From positions 1 to 6,422 of the forward strand of contig JAVYAJ010000456.1 of assembly GCA_032229885.1 (NCBI GenBank): 6,422 bases of DNA. The letters are read 5' to 3'. The notes beneath the pieces are model-generated. The model was not told where the DNA came from. It saw nothing but the letters and a program-made list of their open reading frames with translations, and did not search any database. This document shows, piece after piece, positions 1 to 5,522 of this stretch (positions are counted from its first letter, which is position 1; each line of letters opens with the position of its first letter). Made by a program: the position numbers and the translations under genes. Source of the DNA: Anammoximicrobium sp032229885 (lineage in GTDB: Bacteria > Planctomycetota > Planctomycetia > Pirellulales > Pirellulaceae).

Positions 1-826
1 AACGCCGACACCTCCGTTACGACGGGCGACTCGACTGGCGTTGGGACCCTCAGCCCATGAGTTCCAAAACTTGAACGCAGCGTCAGGATTGCGAAAGCAC
101 CGGGAAAACGCGGAGACTTCGTCGCGCAGAATGGGATCGCGCCCACTTCTTCCCACAGTGTAATCAGGGAGGCTGCTGAGACATCTGTCAAAGGAACATC
201 AGATGACTCGCTGGAAAACCAGACGCTTACCTCAAACCTGTTTGGCTGTTTGGGCGTAGCTGTCGCCGCAGAAAGAAACGTTTTGACCGATATAGATCGG
301 TCCTCCGTAGTCGGAAACAATGTTCCAAGCGGAATTCCTTGCCTTGATGTACTCGCAGGTTACTGCCAAGGGGCCTTCACTCGACCGGCATTACCCGACG
401 TCAGCGCTAATACTCCCCTTTCCGACTTCCGCGCTGGCCGGGCCACAGTTATGGATTCCTGTAGCTCGTTGATCTACGCACATGTCCAGTGCAGACGACC
501 ACCAGGCGGACCTCCCAGGTTCCTGACAGTTCTTTCGATGCCCGCTGTCCCCTATCACCCCGCGAGGCTGCGAAATTGCAAATGCTCGTTGCTTCATTCC
601 ACATGTTGGCTTCACGTTCTCTGGCACGCTGGCCACCTCGAAATAGCGTAACGAGGCCGAAATGGGTTCACGCTTGCGCATTACGGCTGACATCTTTGCT
701 TCAGGAGGCTTCGACACCGGGATTACTCCCAAATGCCGCTCCCTCAGCTACATGGCGAACGAGCACTTACCATGGTTCGATACCTTTCAATCAAACAAGG
801 AACTGCCAAGCTTAGCCTGGCACACC
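1..826. other. Gene-free, low-coding-potential stretch
   Basis: I see no convincing gene here. Several overlapping frames on both strands stay open for 80-130 codons (for example about 250-651 and 489-815 plus, 391-732 minus). Their translations are rich in Arg, Ser, Cys, Trp and Pro, show no domain motif, and lack good ribosome binding sites, so they look like chance frames. By eye the GC content is lower and more even across codon positions than in the genes at 2295-6422. The text of the 400-800 translations gives me a vague impression of the short 'hypothetical proteins' often called in planctomycete intergenic DNA. That is an unverified recollection, but it would fit an old dispersed repeat. 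Confidence 0.5.
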
Positions 827-943
827 AGAGACGCAGAGGACACAGAGCTACTGCAAGCACAAGATGTAATCCTTCAACAACGTAACGCTGTCGCTGTCTG
901 AAAACATTGTCGAAAAGTTCACGATGGCTGAGGTTAGTAGTAC
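827..943 (-). repeat. Left arm of long inverted repeat (copy A)
   Basis: Read on the minus strand, this segment matches 1885-2003 on the plus strand over about 118 nt with roughly 17 differences, including three small gaps. Conserved blocks include ACTAACCTCA, CATCGTGAAC, TGTTTTCAG, CAGCGAC, TTGTGCTTGC and TAGCTCTGTGTCCTCTG. The outer end (827-847) carries the short motif AGACGCAGAGGACACAGAG. The inner end lies where the beta-propeller relic loses its reading frame. No conserved open frame explains the similarity, so it looks like a non-coding dispersed repeat. Confidence 0.85.
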
Positions 944-1363
944 AGAATCGGCTCGCCGAGTTGATCCAATCCGCCGTCGCTGCCGTCCCCGTCGAGGCTC
1001 TGGGCCAAGACCGTGATCTGCCCCTGCGGGTCGACCCGGCAGATGGCGTTGTTCGAGAAATCCGCGACGAAGACATGGTCGTGTCGGTCGACGCAGATTC
1101 CGTCCGTCGTCCGCATCTCGGCGCGTCCCATCTGCTGTTGGAAGTCCGGCGCAGACATCGGCGTGGCGAACTCGGTCTTGGCAAACACCGTGTTGCCGGT
1201 CTTTGTGGCGGCCGGCCCTTTCCATGATTCCGCTTTCGCGGGCGTTCAGATGGCCGACGCTGACCCCGCAGATCCCCACGCCCAATTCGTCGCTGGCATT
1301 GCCGCCCGGTGCGGGCCGGTCCTGGATCAAAGCCGTGCGGGCGCCAAGGCGAGCGGAAGCGGT
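937..1363 (-). pseudogene. Relic of SMP-30/NHL-type beta-propeller protein, truncated and frameshifted
   Basis: This is the middle of a beta-propeller protein of the SMP-30/gluconolactonase/NHL type, read on the minus strand. From about 1233 down to 937 one frame gives ESWKGPAAT, then EFATPMSAPDFQQQMGRAEM, TTDGICVDRHDHVFVADFSN, NAICRVDPQGQITVLAQS and DGDGSDGGLDQLGEPILYY, followed by TAA at 936-934. The blocks DGICVD, VFVADF, NNAICRVDPQG and LDQLGEPI are typical blade and metal-site signatures of the family. Further upstream (about 1363-1230) the coding-like text GGNASDELGVGICGVSVGHL then NARESG sits in another frame, so there is a frameshift near 1225-1235; one extra base or two missing bases would explain it. 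An in-frame stop lies at 1248-1246. About 140 codons remain of a family normally near 300-350 residues. Both ends stop at repeats: copy A on one side and the 18-nt direct repeat at 1367 on the other. It is almost certainly non-functional. The exact subfamily is uncertain. Confidence 0.65.
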
Positions 1364-1366
1364 ATG

Positions 1367-1529
1367 GTTGGTGGGTGGCGCCAATCGAAGCAGCACTCAT
1401 TGAAGCAAACGCGGGACAGATAATCCGGACGCGACGGAGCGCGTCCCTCCAGGCGGGTCCGTCCAACCCCGGAGGGCCGCGTGGCCGGGATTGGGGCGAC
1501 CCGGCGATTTAGTTGGTGGGTGGCGCCAA
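1367..1529. repeat. Hairpin-bearing unit between 18-nt direct repeats
   Basis: The sequence GTTGGTGGGTGGCGCCAA occurs perfectly at 1367-1384 and again at 1512-1529, 145 nt apart. Between them are two clear hairpins: GGACGCG (1427-1433) with CGCGTCC (1440-1446), loop of 6; and GCCGGG (1484-1489) with CCCGGC (1500-1505), loop of 10. There is no open frame of note. The layout resembles a small non-autonomous element or a dispersed repeat with its terminal duplication. One end abuts the beta-propeller relic. I recall similar GC-rich 'GACGCGACGGAGCGCGTCC' units from planctomycete-type genomes but cannot verify this. Confidence 0.7.
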
Positions 1530-1884
1530 ATGAAATCGATTTGCTGGCCAACCTGCCGTCCGCTTGAACGGCGAATGCCGCGTTGGGCGACAGGAAGAAA
1601 TCTCGTGGTGATGGGCCACTTTGGAATCTGGTAAGGACGTAACTGATTATGTGATGAACGCTTGCGTATTAGCCACCACATCGGCGTTGCTCGCGATGCA
1701 AGAACAGCCGTGCAACCCACGGAAGAGCCGGGATCTTGCGAATCCAACTTCGCCTGGTTCTCGCGGCGATCGTGGAGAGATCGGCGACACGGACGGTTCT
1801 CGAGGTGGCGACGTCTCGGGTGGCAAGCGGAACGGCGACTCGGGGCGAGATGCTTTCGGTGTGCGACTTGCAAAAAATGGCGGA
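1530..1884. other. Gene-free stretch between repeats
   Basis: A plus-strand frame from a TTG at 1621 is open to 1917, and several frames on both strands are open over 1647-1904. The plus frame is rich in Arg, Gly, Ser and Asp, matches no domain I know, lacks a ribosome binding site, and ends inside repeat copy B. I regard it as chance or as a decayed repeat. I see nothing else here. Confidence 0.5.
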
Positions 1885-2003
1885 GTACAACTAACCTCAA
1901 GCATCGTGAACTCTTGACAGTGTTTTCAGGCAGCGACCGCGTTAAGTTGTTAAAAAGGGTTAGATGTTGTGCTTGCGGTAGCTCTGTGTCCTCTGAGTCT
2001 CGG
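1885..2003 (+). repeat. Right arm of long inverted repeat (copy B)
   Basis: This is the partner of 827-943 in the opposite orientation. It begins at GTACAACTAACCTCA and ends with CTCTGTGTCCTCTGAGTCTC. Identity is about 85% by eye, with small indels near 1914 and 1955. The arms enclose about 940 nt (944-1884) that hold the beta-propeller relic and the direct-repeat unit. The divergence between arms argues against a recent transposition. No transposase lies between them. Confidence 0.85.
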
Positions 2004-2008
2004 CGTTT
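1982..2008 (+). repeat. Short dispersed motif, plus-oriented copy
   Basis: CTCTGTGTCCTCTGAGTC followed by TCGGCGTTT. It forms the outer end of copy B and continues five bases past it. Its reverse complement matches 2063-2089 at about 22 of 27 positions, so the two can form an imperfect stem around a loop of about 54 nt. The same motif ends copy A at 827-847. Confidence 0.7.
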
Positions 2009-2062
2009 CGTCGACGTCCTCGCGCGGGCGAACTGGCCGGACGGCATGAAAACACGTTTTGG

Positions 2063-2089
2063 AAACGCAGAGACGCTGAGGACGCTGAG
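2063..2089 (-). repeat. Short dispersed motif, minus-oriented copy
   Basis: AAACGCAGAGACGCTGAGGA followed by CGCTGAG. This is the third copy of the motif, inverted relative to 1982-2008. Shortly after it CCCCG (2099-2103) and CGGGG (2110-2114) make a small hairpin. Confidence 0.7.
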
Positions 2090-2191
2090 ATTTCGGCGCC
2101 CCGGCGTAGCGGGGAGAGACATGACAGGCGAATCACGTCGGATGGGCACGGATGCGCTTCCAGCAGCCGTAGCGAGGCAGCCATAGTGACG

Positions 2192-2207
2192 CTCTGTGTC
2201 CTCCGCG
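2192..2207 (+). repeat. Short dispersed motif, partial fourth copy
   Basis: CTCTGTGTCCTCCGCG matches the core of the 1982-2008 copy (CTCTGTGTCCTCTGAG) at 13 of 16 positions. It lies 103 nt upstream of the aldo/keto reductase gene, so it may lie in or near that gene's promoter region. Confidence 0.55.
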
Positions 2208-2230
2208 AGGCGCTAGACCGTGCCACGTCG

Positions 2231-2238
2231 TATACAAT
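2231..2238 (+). promoter_or_regulatory. Possible -10 box before aldo/keto reductase
   Basis: TATACAAT is the best -10-like match in the gap before the gene, 56 nt upstream of the start codon. I see no good -35 hexamer at 16-18 nt spacing, so the assignment rests on the -10 box alone. Directly upstream of the gene AAAAAGGG (2280-2287), 7 nt before the ATG, is a modest ribosome binding site. Confidence 0.25.
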
Positions 2239-2294
2239 GAGCTGAAGCATTCGCCGCTTGAACCATCCATCAACGTCCGAAAAAGGGTCGTTTC

Positions 2295-3164
2295 ATGATC
2301 AATATATCGCGTCGGCAATTCGTGTTGGGAACGGTGGCCGCCGGGGCCGTCAGCGCCGCCGGGCATCGCGAGGCGGACGCCATCGCCGCGAGCACGACGC
2401 CGAAGAAGGGTTCGGATGTCGTAACCCTGGGCAAAACCGGCATTCGCACTTCGATCCTGGGGGTCGGCACCGGAACGCACGGCGGAAACGAACAGCGTGC
2501 GCTCGGCGAGGAGAGTTTTGTCAAGATGATCCGCCATGCGTTGGATCGAGGCGTGACCTATATCGACACCGCCGATGCGTACCGGACCCACTATCTCGTT
2601 TCCAAGGCGCTCAAAGGCGTGCCGCGGGACAAATGCTTTGTCCAGACCAAGATCCGGGCCAGGCACCCGGAGGTCGCCAAGGCGGACATCGAGCGATTCC
2701 GCCGCGAGCTCGAGATGCCAACGCTGGACACGGTCCTGATCCACTGCATGACGAAAGGCGACTGGCCGACGGAAATGCGGCCGGTGATGGACGTGTTGCA
2801 GAACGCCAAAGAGAAAGGTCAGATTCGAGCGGTCGGCGTGTCGTGCCACGGATTCCCGCCGCTGGCGACATCGTCCGAAGTCGATTGGATCGATGTCCAC
2901 CTGGTGCGGATCAATCCATTCGGCGAAAAGATGGACGAGTCGCCGGAAAAAGTGGCGGCTGAACTCCAGAAGATGCACGCCCGAGGCCGTGGCGTGCTGG
3001 GGATGAAGATCTACGGCGAGACCGGCTTCGATTCGGCCGAAAAGCGTTTGCAATCGCTGAAATATGTCCTGGGCCTGGGAACCGTCGACGCGTTCACGAT
3101 CGGATTCGGCAGCATCGCGCAGATCGACGAGGCATTGGATCTGATCGAACAAGCCACGGCCTGA
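2295..3164 (+). CDS. Aldo/keto reductase with twin-arginine signal
   Basis: The product has 289 residues and is predicted to be an NAD(P)H-dependent oxidoreductase of the aldo/keto reductase superfamily, reducing aldehyde or ketone groups; the substrate cannot be read from sequence. The N-terminus MINISRRQFVLG carries a twin-arginine motif (R6-R7), followed by an Ala/Gly-rich hydrophobic stretch (11-22), so it is likely exported folded through Tat. The mature domain starts near residue 40 (VVTLGKTGIRTSILGVGTG), a typical AKR beginning. The full catalytic tetrad is visible: D91 and Y96 in DTADAY, K119 in VQTKI, and H150 in VLIHCM. Later family blocks are RAVGVSCH (178-185), GVLGMKIYGE (233-242) and FTIGFGSIAQIDEALD (267-282). 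The length is normal for the family plus a signal. The start at 2295 is supported by the signal peptide and by AAAAAGGG 7 nt upstream. The gene stands alone: 243 nt separate it from the epimerase gene downstream. Family call very secure, export probable. Confidence 0.95.
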   Translation: MINISRRQFVLGTVAAGAVSAAGHREADAIAASTTPKKGSDVVTLGKTGIRTSILGVGTGTHGGNEQRALGEESFVKMIRHALDRGVTYIDTADAYRTHYLVSKALKGVPRDKCFVQTKIRARHPEVAKADIERFRRELEMPTLDTVLIHCMTKGDWPTEMRPVMDVLQNAKEKGQIRAVGVSCHGFPPLATSSEVDWIDVHLVRINPFGEKMDESPEKVAAELQKMHARGRGVLGMKIYGETGFDSAEKRLQSLKYVLGLGTVDAFTIGFGSIAQIDEALDLIEQATA

Positions 3165-3218
3165 ACCGAGCGTCGCGCAACGGGTGTGATCGCCGCGCTC
3201 GACGGGGCGCCGCCTGTC

Positions 3219-3236
3219 TACCCGCATCGCCGGGTA
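3219..3236 (+). other. Small hairpin after aldo/keto reductase gene
   Basis: TACCCG (3219-3224) pairs with CGGGTA (3231-3236) across a 6-nt loop, 55 nt past the stop codon. No T-tract follows on either strand, so it is not a standard intrinsic terminator, although it is the best stem in the 3165-3407 gap. Nothing else stands out there besides the palindrome CCCGCGGG at 3250-3257. Confidence 0.3.
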
Positions 3237-3393
3237 TATGTGTCCGTTGCCCGCGGGCCGTCGATCGCCAGAGCGTAGGGCATCGCGCTGCGCCGTTGCT
3301 CGCGGCCTGCGGATTGCGGCTATCCCAACATTTCGCCTTGACGTCGTACTACACCCCGCTGCTCCCTTTGTTGCCGTTGCCCCTGTGCACGAC

Positions 3394-3398
3394 GGAGG
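3394..3398 (+). promoter_or_regulatory. Shine-Dalgarno site for aldose 1-epimerase gene
   Basis: GGAGG lies 9 nt before the ATG at 3408 and fixes that start. No other start in this frame nearby has such a site. Confidence 0.75.
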
Positions 3399-3407
3399 TC
3401 TGTCGCC

Positions 3408-4595
3408 ATGACGTTCGCCTGCTCGGCCCGCCGTGTTCATCGACGATGTCGCCCCGTGCCTCTGATCGCGGTGGCCCTGTTGCCTGTCCTACACGTCGCG
3501 TTGCCGCTGGGCGGCGCCGAGCGGCCGCGACCGCCGGCGGTCGCCGTAGCGTCGCTAGGCCAAATGCCGGACGGGACCAACGTCGACCAGTATACGCTGA
3601 CCAACTCGCAGGGCGTCGAGGTCAAGCTCATGACCTACGGCGCGACGCTGACCTCGGTGAAAACACCCGACCGCGACGGGCATTTGGCGAACATCACGCT
3701 GAACCTGGACACGCTGGACGATTACCTTGCCGGGCATCCTCTATTCGGCTCGGTCGTCGGCCGATTCGCCAACCGGATCGGCGGAGCCGCATTCATGATC
3801 GACGGCGTCCGCCATCCGCTGACGGCCAACGCGGGACGGAACCATATTCATGGCGGACGCGAAGGCTTTCACAAAAAAATCTGGTCGGCGCGGGCCATGA
3901 CACGGCCGGACGCGGCGATCGTCGAGCTGAGCCTGGTCAGCCCGGACGGGGACGAAGGCTATCCCGGCGAGCTCCGCGCCGTCGTGCGATACGAGCTGAC
4001 GGACGCCGACGAGCTGAAGCTCGACTGCACCGCGACCACCGACAAACCAACGGTCGTCAACTTGACGAATCACGCCTACTGGAATCTGGCCGGAGCGGGT
4101 TCGGGCGATGTGCTCGATCATCAGTTGACGCTGTACGCGCGATCGTACCTGGCCACCGACGACCAAAAGGTGCCCAACGGCGAGATCGTCGACGTTCGAG
4201 GCACGCCGCTGGATTTCACCCGACCGCACACGATCGGCTCGCGGATTCAGCAGGTCGCGGACCAGAACTATGACCACTGTTACGTGCTGGACAAACCGCC
4301 CGGCGCAGCGCTTGCCAATGCCGCGCTCGCCCATGCGGCGCACGTGTTCGATCCGCACAGCGGACGCACGATGGACGTGTGGACCACCAAGCCCGGCGTC
4401 CAGTTATTCACCGCAAAGATGCTGAACGCGCGGTGGCGGACCGGCGATCGACCGTACGGACCGTACTACGGTTTCTGTCTCGAAACCCAGCATTTTCCCG
4501 ACGCGCCCAACCACGCCAATTTCCCTTCTGCCGTGCTCCGCCCCAGTGAGACGTACCATCACACGACGATCTTCAAGTTCAGTGCGCGGCGATGA
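3408..4595 (+). CDS. galM: Secreted aldose 1-epimerase (mutarotase)
   Basis: The product is a 395-residue galactose-mutarotase-type enzyme that interconverts alpha and beta anomers of aldoses such as glucose or galactose. Residues 1-38 form a basic segment (SARRVHRRCR) followed by a hydrophobic core (PLIAVALLPVLHVALPLGG), consistent with a signal peptide, so it probably works in the periplasm or outside the cell; the remaining ~350 residues match the usual family length. Family blocks appear in order: GATLTSVKTPDRDG (78-91), VVGRFANRIGG (116-126), NHIHGG (145-150, H148), SPDGDEGYPG (178-187), NLTNHAYWNLAG (218-229, catalytic-acid position H222), YDHCYVL (288-294, substrate-binding D289) and the C-terminal FCLETQHFPDAPNHANFPS (356-374, catalytic-base position E359). 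All key residues are present. A strong GGAGG site supports the start. The symbol follows the family; the true sugar is unknown. It lies 243 nt after the aldo/keto reductase, in the same direction. Confidence 0.95.
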   Translation: MTFACSARRVHRRCRPVPLIAVALLPVLHVALPLGGAERPRPPAVAVASLGQMPDGTNVDQYTLTNSQGVEVKLMTYGATLTSVKTPDRDGHLANITLNLDTLDDYLAGHPLFGSVVGRFANRIGGAAFMIDGVRHPLTANAGRNHIHGGREGFHKKIWSARAMTRPDAAIVELSLVSPDGDEGYPGELRAVVRYELTDADELKLDCTATTDKPTVVNLTNHAYWNLAGAGSGDVLDHQLTLYARSYLATDDQKVPNGEIVDVRGTPLDFTRPHTIGSRIQQVADQNYDHCYVLDKPPGAALANAALAHAAHVFDPHSGRTMDVWTTKPGVQLFTAKMLNARWRTGDRPYGPYYGFCLETQHFPDAPNHANFPSAVLRPSETYHHTTIFKFSARR

Positions 4596-4684
4596 ATGTT
4601 GGACGCTGCGCCGGAGGGCCGCGACGCGCGTCCGCGCCGTGTCGCGCCACGACGGCGCACGCTGGGCGGACGCCTGCAAGAAAC

Positions 4685-4719
4685 GAAAAAACCCTCGACG
4701 CACCGACGGCGACGAGGGT
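4685..4719 (-). terminator. Intrinsic terminator facing the minus strand
   Basis: ACCCTCG (4691-4697) pairs with CGAGGGT (4713-4719) across a 15-nt loop. Read on the minus strand the stem runs directly into TTTTTT then CGTTT. On the plus strand only TCTTGGG follows, so as a terminator for the epimerase gene (stop at 4595) it would be poor. Either it ends a minus-strand transcript starting to the right, or it works weakly in both directions. Confidence 0.6.
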
Positions 4720-4818
4720 CTTGGGACAATCGTGTGAGAGTTTGGCCAAAGGCCGCAACAGGCTAACGTTCCACGTCGATCCGGTCTGCATGCCCCGTTG
4801 GGCGGAACTCGCGCGATG

Positions 4819-4840
4819 CGCGCCGACGATTTTCGGCGCG
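4819..4840. other. GC-rich hairpin
   Basis: CGCGCCGA (4819-4826) pairs with TCGGCGCG (4833-4840) across CGATTT. Upstream CTCGCGC (4809-4815) can compete by pairing with GCGCGAG (4836-4842), giving an alternative fold. It lies 100 nt to the right of the minus-facing terminator and would be inside any minus transcript ending there. Confidence 0.45.
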
Positions 4841-5095
4841 AGCTGGCGACGCGTTCTTCAAGTCGAGCCGGCGCTCGGAACGCCAACTGTTCTGGCCACT
4901 TGCGTCTTGCCCGTGCCCGTAACGCGGCTCGGGCAATCGCTGCGTGTGCTCGTCAACCGAGACGAAAAAGCGAGGAAACAACCAAGCCACGACGCGTTAT
5001 GAAAAGATCCTCCCCTGCCTGAAAGAACCGTTCTTGACCTCCCCGTCATTGCGCGGTTGAAGTGCCGCTGGCCACGTGCGGGTCCGTTAGCTTCT

Positions 5096-5124
5096 ACACA
5101 GCGTCGATCCGTCGCCCGCTGTGT
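5096..5124. other. Eight-base-pair hairpin in intergenic region
   Basis: ACACAGCG (5096-5103) pairs perfectly with CGCTGTGT (5117-5124) across a 13-nt loop. No T-tract follows on either strand, so it is not a typical terminator. It may be an operator-like inverted repeat or an RNA stem; no function can be assigned. Confidence 0.4.
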
Positions 5125-5318
5125 GTCTGAACTCGGGTGGTGTTTGCATCTCGGCCTCCCTCTTCGGACTCGAGCGGTCCGGGTTTCTGATCCGTTTCCT
5201 CGCCTCTTTTTCGTCTCGCGTTGCACGTGTCGTGTGACACTGTAGGTAAATACCCGCTGACAAGTGGTCGGGCAAAAATTCTGGCCTCGATTTTCGCCCT
5301 GTGTTAAACTGTACCGCG

Positions 5319-5379
5319 GCCCGAATGAGCGATGCGCCGATCGGGCAAAGCCTGCGGCGCGCGACGCGTTTCGGCAGGC
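5319..5379 (+). other. Structured leader upstream of membrane protein gene
   Basis: Two stems follow one another: GCCCGA (5319-5324) with TCGGGC (5341-5346), and GCCTGC (5350-5355) with GCAGGC (5374-5379), the second with a very GC-rich inner part. They lie 144-204 nt before the start codon and just after an AT-rich patch that may be a promoter. I do not recognise a known riboswitch class. Confidence 0.3.
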
Positions 5380-5511
5380 CGAATTCTAAGCCGTGATGGC
5401 GGCGGACGTCCGGGGGAAACGCGCGCCTTCGCTGGGCGGCGACGCGCGACGGTGCGCCACGTTCGAGCGGCCCGGGGCCGTTTGGGGAACACGTGGCGTC
5501 TTTTACGATTC

Positions 5512-5516
5512 AGGAG
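5512..5516 (+). promoter_or_regulatory. Shine-Dalgarno site for membrane protein gene
   Basis: AGGAG lies 6 nt before the ATG at 5523, close to ideal spacing, and decides the start. No usable start codon precedes it in the same frame nearby. Confidence 0.75.
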
Positions 5517-5522
5517 CGCTTC

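Larger units (their letters stand above)
4596..5522. other. Long intergenic region, no convincing gene
   Basis: Open frames exist on both strands, for example a GTG-started minus frame at 4990-4763 ending about 45 nt before the minus-strand terminator, and a plus frame at about 4592-5002. Their translations are Arg-rich and featureless. The AGGGGAGGAT site on the minus strand near 5007-5016 has no start codon at the right distance. The region holds a minus-facing terminator (4685-4719), hairpins at 4819-4840 and 5096-5124, and a GC-rich structured leader (5319-5379) before the membrane protein gene. The sequence around 5270-5310 is notably more AT-rich (GCAAAAATTCTGG, GTGTTAAACTGTA) and is the likeliest promoter zone, though I cannot assign boxes with confidence. 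Confidence 0.55.

Noticed and set aside
773..783. GGTTCGATACC as a tRNA T-arm
   Set aside because: No matching acceptor, anticodon or D-arm can be drawn around it.
744..1466. 240-codon and 182-codon open frames on the minus strand
   Set aside because: They overlap the beta-propeller relic in other frames and run into both repeats. Only the family-like part of the 182-codon frame (about 1363-1230) was kept, as part of the pseudogene.
1914..1919. TTGACA as a -35 promoter box in repeat copy B
   Set aside because: The nearest -10-like sequence (TTAAGT) is about 22 nt away, too far, and copy A lacks the exact hexamer.
1397..2149. 250-codon open frame on the minus strand
   Set aside because: It crosses the direct-repeat unit, repeat copy B and the short motifs, so it cannot be one conserved protein; it is a chance frame.
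2258..2962. 234-codon plus-strand frame over the aldo/keto reductase gene
   Set aside because: It is an Arg/Gly-rich shadow frame; the real frame carries the Tat signal and all family motifs.
2133..3440. 435-codon open frame on the minus strand
   Set aside because: It lies antisense across the whole aldo/keto reductase gene, is rich in Arg, His and Asp with no motif, and is the mirror of a high-GC gene. The plus-strand frame has a full catalytic tetrad.
3873..3879. Run of seven A in the epimerase gene as a programmed frameshift site
   Set aside because: The zero frame continues intact with all family motifs downstream, so no frameshift is needed; it is an ordinary His-Lys-Lys-Ile codon run.
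3296..4273. Long plus-strand frame over the epimerase gene, and a 205-codon minus frame at 3741-4358
   Set aside because: Both are shadows of the epimerase reading frame, with Arg-rich text and no domain.
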